Below are positions 55,734 to 64,000 of a stretch of DNA of 64,000 bases, in pieces. Made by a program: the position numbers and the translations under genes. The number at the start of each line of letters is the position of its first letter. Position 1 is the stretch's first letter. The DNA comes from Zantedeschia hybrid cultivar (taxonomy: Eukaryota; Streptophyta; Magnoliopsida; Alismatales; Araceae). Below the pieces are notes generated by a model. That model saw only the letters and a list, made by a program, of their open reading frames with translations. It made no database searches and was not told where the DNA came from. The stretch is from assembly GCA_030544215.1 (NCBI GenBank), contig JARZZO010000003.1:28090379-28154378 (forward strand), in the 5' to 3' direction.

Positions 55734-56918
55734 GTAGGTTAAAAAAACTCTTAGTCTTTTGGCTGTATTTGACACATATCTAGCACGAAGTAATTTTGAA
55801 CTTTTATGAGTTGTGCCAACTTACACTTTAGACTATGGATGTGAGATATTTTATTTTAAGAAAAGCCAAAAAAGTTTTTTTTGTAAAAAAGTACAAGTAC
55901 AGGTAGATTACATCATGATTTCCTACCTGCAAATGCTAGACTTTGAAAATAGACAAGTGAACACTTCTGCCTTAGCTATCCACTTTTATTTCAAATTTTG
56001 ACACTTTTAAAAGATTAGATAGTAACAAAATTTTCTCTAGCTAAGGCAAGCCGTTAACATGACAAAATTTTCTCGCTTAAAACTTGGCACATTAGTTAAG
56101 TCAAGCCGTTAACAAATGTTACTTCTGTCACGTTGAGTGAAAAAAAAAAAGAAAAAAAAAACTGTCACGCTGACTTTGAATAGATTATAATAGGCAGACA
56201 CACCAGGAGAGAACTCCCCAACTTTGAATAAAGATTATAAATTTGAACCTTGTAGAAGGGAAAATAAATTGTCAGAAAAAGTTCTTGACTTTATAAATTA
56301 TTGAAAATTAATTATAACTGCTGCCACTTAATATGTTTCATTTTAAAAGTGGCAGCCAAACTGAATTTGAACTGAAATTTTAGCTAAACACACTCTAGTT
56401 TAACTATGTATGTAATCGGCGAATGAACTTGACTTTAGCCCCTGATTTATAAAACTTTAATTAACATTACAAAGTAAGAATAGATAATGGGTCCCACTCC
56501 ATCATTAGGTACACCCAAGCCCAAGCTTACTGGTGGGATTATGAGGTGCTTACCCCTCAAGATTATAAGGAGTCTCAACGCGCAACTGACAGCTAATGAG
56601 CAGGCACAACACACCAACGCTGATTGAAGAAAGCCAACCAAGAAAAGAAAAGAGAAAACAAAAAGACAGCTGCAAAGTTTGCGCTTTAATTGTGAAAACA
56701 ACAATTAATCCCTATTATAAGAAAAAAAAATGCAAGAATCGGGTGGAAAAAAAATAAAACGAATACTCTATGGCTACTCTGCTTTCGTCTGTACACCTCA
56801 TGATATCAACACCGTCCCCCTCCGATAGGGGGAGAGCAGATCCGACGACCAGGCCCCAGGAAAAGGTCCAAAAGAATCTAAAAATTAAAGAAACGCGGAA
56901 CCGTACCGCGGAACCGGT
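55734..56918. other. AT-rich intergenic DNA, 3' side of the GATL gene
   Basis: No coding region is supported. The direct repeat GTTAAGTCAAGCCGTTAACA (about 56094), with a diverged copy near 56045 (GCAAGCCGTTAACATG), and A-rich tracts near 56140 are visible. The 3' untranslated region of the GATL gene should lie just below 56918. Confidence 0.5.
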
Positions 56919-58076
56919 CTACAGCGCCGCCGCGTGCGATTCGTACCGCGCTGCGGTCTGCTGCTGCCGCCGCGTCGACGGCGGCGGCAGCGGGGAATAG
57001 AGGTCGTAGGGTGCCCAGGCGCGGTCCAGCGGGCAGGGCGCGCCGGCGTCGAGACGGTCCCAGGGCTTCCCCTTGCCGCTCCAGTGCATGAGGCTGACGG
57101 GGCCCGGGTGCAGCCCCCGGCAGCTCCCCATCACGTTGTCCCCGCCCAGGCCGTGCTGGTTCCAGCGGTGGTCCACCCCGTGCACGTCCCCGGCGAATAC
57201 CAGCAGGAACGGCGGGAGGGACCCCAGCTCGTAGATCCGCGGTGCCCCCCGCCGCTGCACCTCCATCCACCGCTGGATCCGCGCGCCGTAGCCCCCAGCG
57301 CGCCACCGGCCCAGGTCCAACACCATCACCCCCGTGTTGAAGTAGCAGGGCCGGGCGCTGCGGCGCCCATCGAAGATCCCCCGCAGGGCCGGGTCCACCC
57401 AGAAGGCATCCGTGAAGTACTTAGTGAAGTTGGCATGGCAGTACTCGGGGGCGGCGACCACCGCACCGGAGGCCGCCCGCGTCTCGTCCCACAGCTTCTT
57501 GATGTCGTCCACCACGACGAGGTCGGAGTCGAGGTAGACGACCCGGGAGACGCAGGGTTCAAGAAGGTCGGCCAGGTAGTTGCGGGCGTAGTTTAGGGGC
57601 TTCTCCAGGGCCGCGCGGATCGACGGGGAGATGAGCGCGGCGACGGCCTTCTCTTGCCGGAAGGGGTAGATCTTAAAGCGGAGCGATGGGAACGAGCCGA
57701 GCAGGAGCCGGCGGAGCCCTCCCAGGCCGGCCCCGTCGCCGGCGGAGGCAACGAAGTGGAAGTAGATGCTCTCGGGGCAGGAGGCGTGCCTCAGTATGGA
57801 GTGGAGGGCGGCCATTGTGCCCCGGATGTAGGCTACGTCGAGGGTCATGGCGATGTGGACGAGGGAGGGGTCGCAGACGGCGGCGATGCCCTCCCTGGCA
57901 GCGGGGCAGCGGTCGCCGTTGCGGTACTGGGGCGCCTCGGCGAACCTGGGCAGGGCGGGGCCGCGCTGGGAGGGTAATGCCCGGGTCGCTATCGCCATGG
58001 AAGGGGCAAGCAGTAGGAGGAGGAGGTGACCAAGGAACAAAAGAGGCACGCCGGAGAGGGAAGGGGAAGAACCCAT
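56919..58076 (-). CDS. GATL: GT8 glycosyltransferase, galacturonosyltransferase-like (GATL)
   Basis: An intact single exon of 385 residues starting at ATG 58076. Residues about 11-31 form a signal anchor, so the protein should be a Golgi type II membrane protein or be secreted into the Golgi lumen. The GT8 catalytic domain starts near residue 70 (VHIAMTLDVAYIRGTMAALH). It has the metal-binding DxD motif in VVYLDSDLVVVDD (Asp183 and Asp185), the CYFNTGVMVLDL block (244-255), and the C-terminal HWSGKGKPW motif (331-339). Asn216 is a possible glycosylation site. GATL proteins are about 350-390 residues and intronless, as here, and act in pectin and xylan synthesis in the cell wall. The acceptor of this member cannot be told from sequence. 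It is the only clear host gene in the window. The large open frames on the opposite strand are by-products of its GC-rich codons. Confidence 0.92.
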   Translation of the reverse strand: MGSSPSLSGVPLLFLGHLLLLLLAPSMAIATRALPSQRGPALPRFAEAPQYRNGDRCPAAREGIAAVCDPSLVHIAMTLDVAYIRGTMAALHSILRHASCPESIYFHFVASAGDGAGLGGLRRLLLGSFPSLRFKIYPFRQEKAVAALISPSIRAALEKPLNYARNYLADLLEPCVSRVVYLDSDLVVVDDIKKLWDETRAASGAVVAAPEYCHANFTKYFTDAFWVDPALRGIFDGRRSARPCYFNTGVMVLDLGRWRAGGYGARIQRWMEVQRRGAPRIYELGSLPPFLLVFAGDVHGVDHRWNQHGLGGDNVMGSCRGLHPGPVSLMHWSGKGKPWDRLDAGAPCPLDRAWAPYDLYSPLPPPSTRRQQQTAARYESHAAAL

Positions 58077-58460
58077 GGCGGCGCTATCGCTGCAGCACCA
58101 GGAGTCGCTTCTTGATTGTTCCCGCCTCGCTCTCCTCCGGCGCCTGCAGAATCCGGTGAATGGAGGAGGAGCCGCGGCGGCGGCGAAGATGGAACGGGGC
58201 GGAGAGGTTGGAAAGGAAATTGGAAGGGGTGGACGGGGGATTCGACGGTTTTAAATGCCGCCTTGGACAAGAAACCGAGGAAGACAGAAGGAAGCAGGCG
58301 AGCACGGCGACCACGCGCAGAAGGGGGACGCGTACGTGGGGTCCGTGTCTGATATTCGCACGCCATCGCGTCTCCTTTATGACCTCTTCTCTGAGAGCGA
58401 CCGGAAGGCGCGTCAGAGTAACGTGACATAATTTGCCCTTTTAAAAAAAAAATAACCTTT
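58077..58460 (-). promoter_or_regulatory. Likely promoter and 5' UTR of the GATL gene
   Basis: A TATA-like ATTTAAAA lies near 58245 on the minus strand, about 170 bases before the ATG. A TACGTGG core (58331-58337), the type bound by bZIP factors, lies further up. DNA turns from GC-rich to AT-rich beyond 58430. No transcript data are available. Confidence 0.4.
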
Positions 58461-59177
58461 TGATCATAATATTTCATCTCTACTTGTTAAAATAATTCAT
58501 GACTTAATCAAATATTTTTTAAATTTTTTTATAAAAAAAATAATAACTCAATTATAGGGGTCTAAAGAAATTTTATCTTTAAAAATAATGTATTTTTATG
58601 TTATATGTTTTAAAAAGCTTATATTATATTTTCAAATTAATTTTATATATTAAAATTAATTTTATATATTATTTTATTTATTTATAATAGGTTATCTAGG
58701 ATAGAATTTGAATAAGATTATCAAATGAAAATTGGCACTAGTTTTAGGGATTACTTATACCAAAGAAGCAATTCGGCTATCAAACGTTTTTAATAAAAAA
58801 CATTTACAAGCCTCCTCTAAATTGAAGAGAGCATACAATTCATCATTTTATCATAGAGACTAGAGAGGGATACTATCCGTCATTTTAACAAAGGTTTCTT
58901 CCTTTATGCAAATTTTTTTTTGACAATCCCATGATAAGTCCATCTTCTTCGAACGATCATTTCGAGTACAGAAGTTGCACCATACAGAATAATATTTTTT
59001 CCACTGGTCTCGTCACCTACAAAAAACATTTGGCCATATACTTCCATGAAATCATAGGACATGATCAGGAGAAGTCCTAAATGGGGCACAGAGTCTCATT
59101 TTGCTCTCAAAATAAACTCGGAAGGGAAGACTCTGGTGACGAGTAGGGCTCTCATGATAAGTCATTGTTGTGGTCAT
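58461..59177. other. AT-rich intergenic DNA
   Basis: No gene, RNA or repeat of note. Short frames only. Confidence 0.5.
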
Positions 59178-59185
59178 AGTCATAC

Positions 59186-59642
59186 TAGGGCTGTCAACGG
59201 GTCAGAGACGGAAACGGAAATGACACCTTCCGCTTCCGTTTCTTATAAGATTTATCGGAGACGGAAACGGAGTCGGAAGTAAGTGTTTCCACTTCCGCAT
59301 CTATTTCCGCTTTTAAATCGAAAATCGGAAACGGAAACGGAAGTTAACGGAAGTTCCGCTATCATCATCGCTATATTAAGAAGATATTTAAAATCATTAT
59401 TACTATTCACTTTTTGATAAACTTTCTTCTGGTAATTAAAAATTTTAAGAACCTACAAAGTTATAATATAGGTAAAAATTAATAATCTATAAATTTTGAA
59501 ATCTATTTTATCTATCAATCTAAATTTACATATAAATATACTCAAACATGTGTCATAAAGTTATATTAAAGTGTTAAAAAGTTTCTAACTTTTTAGTATG
59601 ACCTTTTTTTATCAAATTGTTCAGAGATATTCTTACTATTAG

Positions 59643-59702
<60 letters not shown>

Positions 59703-59920
59703 TGTGTGTGGATGGATGTATAAAGTACATGATCATTTGGAAACGGAAACGGGTTAGCGGATGCGAAAATGAGTGTTTCCGTTTCCGACTCCTATAACTA
59801 TCGGAGATCCATTTCCGTTTCCTATAACTTAACGGGTGGTCTTTAACGGAGTTCCGTATCCACTAATAAAAACAGAAACGGAGCGGATAATCGGAACTCG
59901 GGTATCCATTGACAGCCCTA
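59186..59920. mobile_element. hAT-like MITE, 735 bp
   Basis: Terminal inverted repeats TAGGGCTGTCAAC and, from the other side, TAGGGCTGTCAAT. The flanks AGTCATAC (59178-59185) and GGTCGTAC (59921-59928) agree at 6 of 8, an aged 8-bp hAT duplication. Subterminal DNA is crowded with GGAAACGGAAACGG and TTTCCGTTTCCG words in both orientations, the usual place for transposase binding. No coding capacity. Confidence 0.85.
59647..59694. repeat. (AT)n microsatellite inside the MITE
   Basis: About 48 bases of TA dinucleotide, followed by ACACACACGTGTGTGTG, itself a palindrome. Confidence 0.95.
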
Positions 59921-59928
59921 GGTCGTAC

Positions 59929-61680
59929 CCTTACCGTCTTAATACCATTTGAACTTGATAAATATTTTGTTGAAAATAATTAATGCTTTGTAGGAACATA
60001 CATTAGAATGTAGAATATTTCATAAAGATAGATGCATATACATTTATTTTAATTATGCAAGAAAGTTAAATAAATATAAATTACTCTTTTCTTCTTTCTT
60101 GGTCTACCTAAGGTCAAACAAATATAGAATTATAAAGGATGAAATACAGTTTATTACAAAGATATACATTTTTCAGGTCACAAAAAAAGATATACATTTA
60201 TGTCAGGCAGCACAAGGAATATAAGGGCATACCTATAAAATATTCTGGGGATATAATATTAATATTTATTTTTATTTTTTTGTTTTCATTTATTGTGGTG
60301 GGCGATGAGGACGATGGAGTGGGGGTAGTGATATAATAAATTCGACGACTCAGATGATAGAACTGGTGACTATAATAAAAGGCTGCCAGTAGCAGGGCCA
60401 CAGCTGGCGCTGGCGGGAGCTTCCGCGATGGCAGCCAGCTGTTGCTGACGGGTGTTGACTGGAACAAGGGCATGGGTCGAGATGGGCTGCGTGGCCGGCT
60501 GGGGATGGCGTGGGAACCAGGCTGGGCTGTCAGGTGTGGCACGGCAGATGGTCCGGGAAGGGAAGAGAGTTTGGATATTCTAAGTCACCAACCTCTAGAT
60601 GTGGGACCCATGGCCCGTTTCGGCTCCACGTACCCCGCCAGCCTAGGCCATGTGCAAGCAACTCGTAACAAGGAAGGTACAAATTTGGCTAGGCAACCCA
60701 AAAGGTTCTAGATTCCAGAAAATTCCGCAGGTTCGTTAGTCAACTAAAGTGAGGGGGTTTTTTCTTCTAATCACATGTAGAACTCATTTACTTACTAATT
60801 ATTATCTTATGCTTTATGTTATTGTTTTATCATCTTATTTTACGGAGGTCATCAAGTCAATTATGGTTTACGGACTTGATCTAGTTTGTCGTTGGTAAGA
60901 CTATATGGCTAGAACTGCGGTCGCCATGCAAGTTTCTTTCTTCTTCGTAAGTTTCAGATGTATATTACATATTTAATCACCCATTATGTCTCTAGAAGAG
61001 CTGTCAATCTCCATTCCCCACGTTCTTTAATTAGCTCTTTGCCGCTTCCTCTCTTAATGAAAATAGTACTGTTTATTTTATTTACATTGCATGTGCCTAA
61101 AATGCATCAGTTATTTAACGTCTTTTTTTTTAGATCTCATTAATTAATTTTAACTTAGGGTCCGCTTGATAATTCTTAATGGACCTCTAGTATCTAAAGC
61201 GCTCAGATGTCTAAAATTTCAGATTGTTTGATTAAATGACTGAATTATAGTTTGATTCGATCTCTTATATCTGAAATACCCCTAAATTTTTAAGCACCTG
61301 GGATGACACTTTTTATTTTTCAGTCCCTGCCGCCCTGGCCCTTGACGCTCACGACGGCACTCGGCCGTGCAGTGCTCCTCTTGTTTATCCTCTACGGCGC
61401 CAAGCTACTCCAACTTTAGGGCGTTGCTCCTCTCCTCTCTCCTTCGCTCGGCACGCAGGCAACTCCTCTGCGGTGCTGCTCCTCTTCACATCTTTCTCTC
61501 TCTCTCTCTCTCTCGATCTAGGTCTCACAGTGTTCCAATCTCTCCACACTTGTAGTCTAGGCTACAGATTCCTCTCCTCTCTACTCGTTGTGCTCTAGGT
61601 CCTCTAGGTTGTTGTTCTCATCTCAGGTAATCTCCCTCTCTCTCTCTCTCTAGATCTAGATCTAGATCGATCTACATGTA
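59929..61680. other. Intergenic DNA with no supported gene
   Basis: AT-rich to 60350, then a GC-richer patch (60370-60660) whose frames show no domain. A word near 61160 (AGGGTCCGCTTGATAATTC) looks like one end of a MITE, without a visible partner. CT-rich runs at 61493-61515 and 61632-61650 are simple repeats. Confidence 0.5.
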
Positions 61681-61685
61681 GTTAT

Positions 61686-63259
61686 TGTTGGGATCCGGGC
61701 GGGACGCGAAGAACGCAGCGGAAACGACGAATAAAATATTATCTCGCCCGATGCCCACTGATCCGATTTGGAACGAAAAAACTAAAACCGAAAAATGGGT
61801 TGTAATCTAATTACCGTGCGCGGATTCAAATCCGCTTTTATCTCGGTTCCGTCGAGGCGATGCCGCGAGCCGCACAAGCGTCCGGCCTCCAGCAGTATCC
61901 ACGCGATCCTCCGTGGTGGTTCGTCATCGCTTCCTCGTCCGTATCAGCTCGTTCGCTGAAGATTCGTCGCCGCAACGATTGCCGAAAACTCGCCGACGGG
62001 AATTCCCGACTTTCGGGAATCATACGCGGCGGAGACGGAGATTGTTCCGGTGCCTCGAACGGGGCGCCCAGAGAAGGAGAGAGAAAGGAGGGATGACGGC
62101 TAGCATTGGGAAACTCTAGAGCTTGGCCCAAGGTTTCTCAACAGCGAGTATATATATTAAGTCGGCACGACTTTTCACAAAAGTCCCCGAGTTAATATAA
62201 ATCCCACTTATGTACCACTGACTGAGAATCTTATTGCGTGTGACCCTCTAGGCCCATTTACCAGTCCGATTTTCATCCCGTTAAGTCCAATAACTAGTTA
62301 TTGATTTATTGTAATTAATTAATATCTATATATTAACTAATTACTTAACCGAATTAACATCGCATGTAAATTCGGTCGGATTTCTGATCAAGTTGGGTGC
62401 CAAGCAACACCGCATGATCCCGGAAGGTAATGAGCTTTAGCAACCCACTCATAGAACCTGTCCGTCTACAGTTACCGCATGGCTATAATTTTTCGTTCGC
62501 ACAATGCTCTCGAGTTAACCTAGGATATGGTCAACTATCAAACCCTAGATGATCAACTCACTTGAATCAGACTCCGCTATATAATATCCGAAAACTTCTT
62601 TTCTGATATTGTTTCTGCTCTGGCCAAAGACTCCTGCGGATCTATTCTAGAACATTCTCTCTCCAGTTACCTGAGAGCGAACGATCCTTTATTGAACACA
62701 CAATCACCTTCGAAGGTCTTCCGCTGGACCCGATCCTTGACTATTAGAGATCCCGTGGATAGGGATTCGTAGATCAAGGTCAAAGTCCAGAAGTCCACCG
62801 ACAATGTGTCTTTGGTGTCTCAAGTCCAAGGATCAACAACGCCACTGTGACGATGAATCAAGCTGATTGACAGTCAAGTAAATTACCATTCGACGATTTA
62901 TGTCGGATCAGTTCAGTGAACTCATTCCCCAATGAACACCTACAGGTTTACTATTGTTTCTCCACACGAGTAACTAATGAAATCAATCACCCTCATTATA
63001 TGAGCTGGAATAACATGTACTAGTCTTACCGGATGTTTGATGTCCTTCTCAAACATCCTATGACTAGCAACAATTGAGAATATGTTTTTATAAGTCACCA
63101 GTCTCATTATTATGATCTCATCATAATCTGATGACTATTACACATATTCATGGACTTCATTATGCGCAATTATAAATATGCCAATCTACATAATGAATTT
63201 AATGCCATTGATTAGTGAACCAGATTGAAATAAGTACCTTATGATTGGCTTAGAGGACA
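61686..63259 (-). repeat. Solo copia LTR
   Basis: A 1574-bp LTR in reverse, starting TGTTGGGATCCGGG and ending GAGGACA. The flanks are GTTAT (61681-61685) and CTTAT (63260-63264), a 5-bp duplication with one change. No internal region or primer site follows on either side, so it is what is left after the two LTRs of an element recombined. It is related to the E1-E3 LTRs by shared blocks (GTGACCCTCTAGGCCC, GGTGCCAAGCAACACCGC) but is a separate subfamily. Confidence 0.88.
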
Positions 63260-63264
63260 CTTAT

Positions 63265-63864
63265 ATCCATCATTTATCTCGAGCGTTTGAGAAATTTGTT
63301 TAATGTTTGTCTACTATTGATCTTATATTTATATGTTATTTTGAAAATAAGAATGAAAGTTTCAATCTTCTCCCAAGATGGCTGCCTATGTTTCTTTGTC
63401 ACTTGAGTGCGCTAGTGAGATTTGTATGTTCTTCTACCTACATTTGTATGTCACTTGAGTACGCCTACTAACATCCCTTTGCTTACGGCCCCTCTTCCAG
63501 CTAACCTCCCCGTCCCTGACACCTGCATCTGGTATATCAATGCATAGATGTGTGCATTTGCAGTGTCTTATTTCAGTTTGAAGCATGACATTGTAGAAAG
63601 GGACATTTTATTTTATTTTTCTAATCTAATATTTTTGGAACTAAACCTAGATCATTACAAACACATTACTAACAGTTTAGTTACATTATGTAAGTAGCCT
63701 TTAGCATTCTTTTCCTACTTAGAATGAAAATGAATGAAAAATGTTAGATGCATCTTGAAGAAGGGCTCAAAGACAACATGAGATTGGGCTTTTTTGCCAT
63801 TGTTTATAAAAGGCCAATCTTTTAATGTAGTCAAATCAAGCTAAGAATAATCAGGGACTGTGTT
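63265..63864. other. Intergenic DNA with no supported gene
   Basis: AT-rich, without domains or clear repeats. Confidence 0.5.
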
Positions 63865-64000
63865 ATCAAAGGCGTTCGAGGCGAACGCCTAGGCGACGAA
63901 GCGAGGCGAGGCACTAGTATGGTGCCTCTCGATCCCGCTTTTCGCCTAGGCAATCGCGGGAAATGTCTCGTTCATCCAGGCGTTCGCTTAGGCGCGCCTT
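63865..64000. repeat. Repeat rich in GCCTAGGCG, cut by the window end
   Basis: Words such as AGGCGTTCG, GAACGCCTAGGCG and GGCGTTCGCTTAGGCG recur in both orientations, giving strong local folding. This type of GC palindrome cluster is frequent in plant MITE-like repeats. The other end lies outside the window. Confidence 0.5.

Noticed and set aside
56934..58159. Long plus-strand frames opposite the GATL gene
   Set aside because: They arise from GC-rich codons of the real gene and show no domain.
60442..60711. 89-residue frame in a GC-richer patch
   Set aside because: No domain, no splice or promoter context; overlapped by a frame on the other strand.

Overview
The window is nuclear DNA of a flowering plant. 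It contains Ty1-copia and Ty3-gypsy LTR retrotransposons with tRNA-primed primer-binding sites, a PIF/Harbinger-type DNA transposon with spliced genes, small inverted-repeat elements, (AT)n microsatellites, and one ordinary plant cell-wall gene of the GATL glycosyltransferase group. The GATL gene is a single, very GC-rich exon, which would fit a monocot, but the species cannot be named from this sequence.

Layout. 1-5474: copia element E1 (+). Its 5' LTR lies off the window, and an internal deletion fuses integrase to the 3' LTR. 5944-23559: copia element E2 (+), with 5-bp target duplication CACAG. Its 3' LTR is split by copia element E3 (13056-22377, minus strand, duplication GATAT/GGTAT). 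23560-27417: decayed repeats, including a probable gypsy tail, two LTR fragments and a 419-bp hAT-like MITE. About 27418-55733: a PIF/Harbinger-type element reading on the minus strand. It carries a transposase relict, an intact small ORF with an RNase H1 N-terminal/viroplasmin-like domain and a C-terminal membrane segment, a Myb/SANT-like partner gene, and a captured piece of a ribonucleotide reductase large-subunit gene. Two LTR elements are nested in it: copia E4 (31383-40930, duplication ACTGA, inside the Myb-like gene) and Tat-type gypsy E5 (43057-54718, duplication CATTC). 56919-58076: the GATL gene (minus). 59186-59920: a hAT-like MITE. 61686-63259: a solo copia LTR. 63865-64000: the start of another repeat, cut by the window end.

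How the parts relate. E1, E2, E3, E4, the solo LTR and the LTR fragments look like members of one clan of copia elements. They share a long untranslated leader: primer site, GC-rich block, AT-rich array of short palindromes, then (in E1, E3 and E4) four hairpins with an identical core, then gag. E1 and E3 share a large deletion of the gag capsid region and E1-E3 share a damaged zinc knuckle, so these copies probably spread using proteins from other copies. E5 shows the Tat features: two RNase H domains, 3' tandem repeats, and an antisense spliced gene with its own TATA box. All the transposon polyproteins seen here are broken. The GATL gene and the small Harbinger ORF are the only clearly intact protein-coding genes.

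Limits. Protein family calls come from motif recognition by eye. LTR comparisons were counted by hand. The Harbinger ends and the 23.5-25.5 kb region are the least certain parts.
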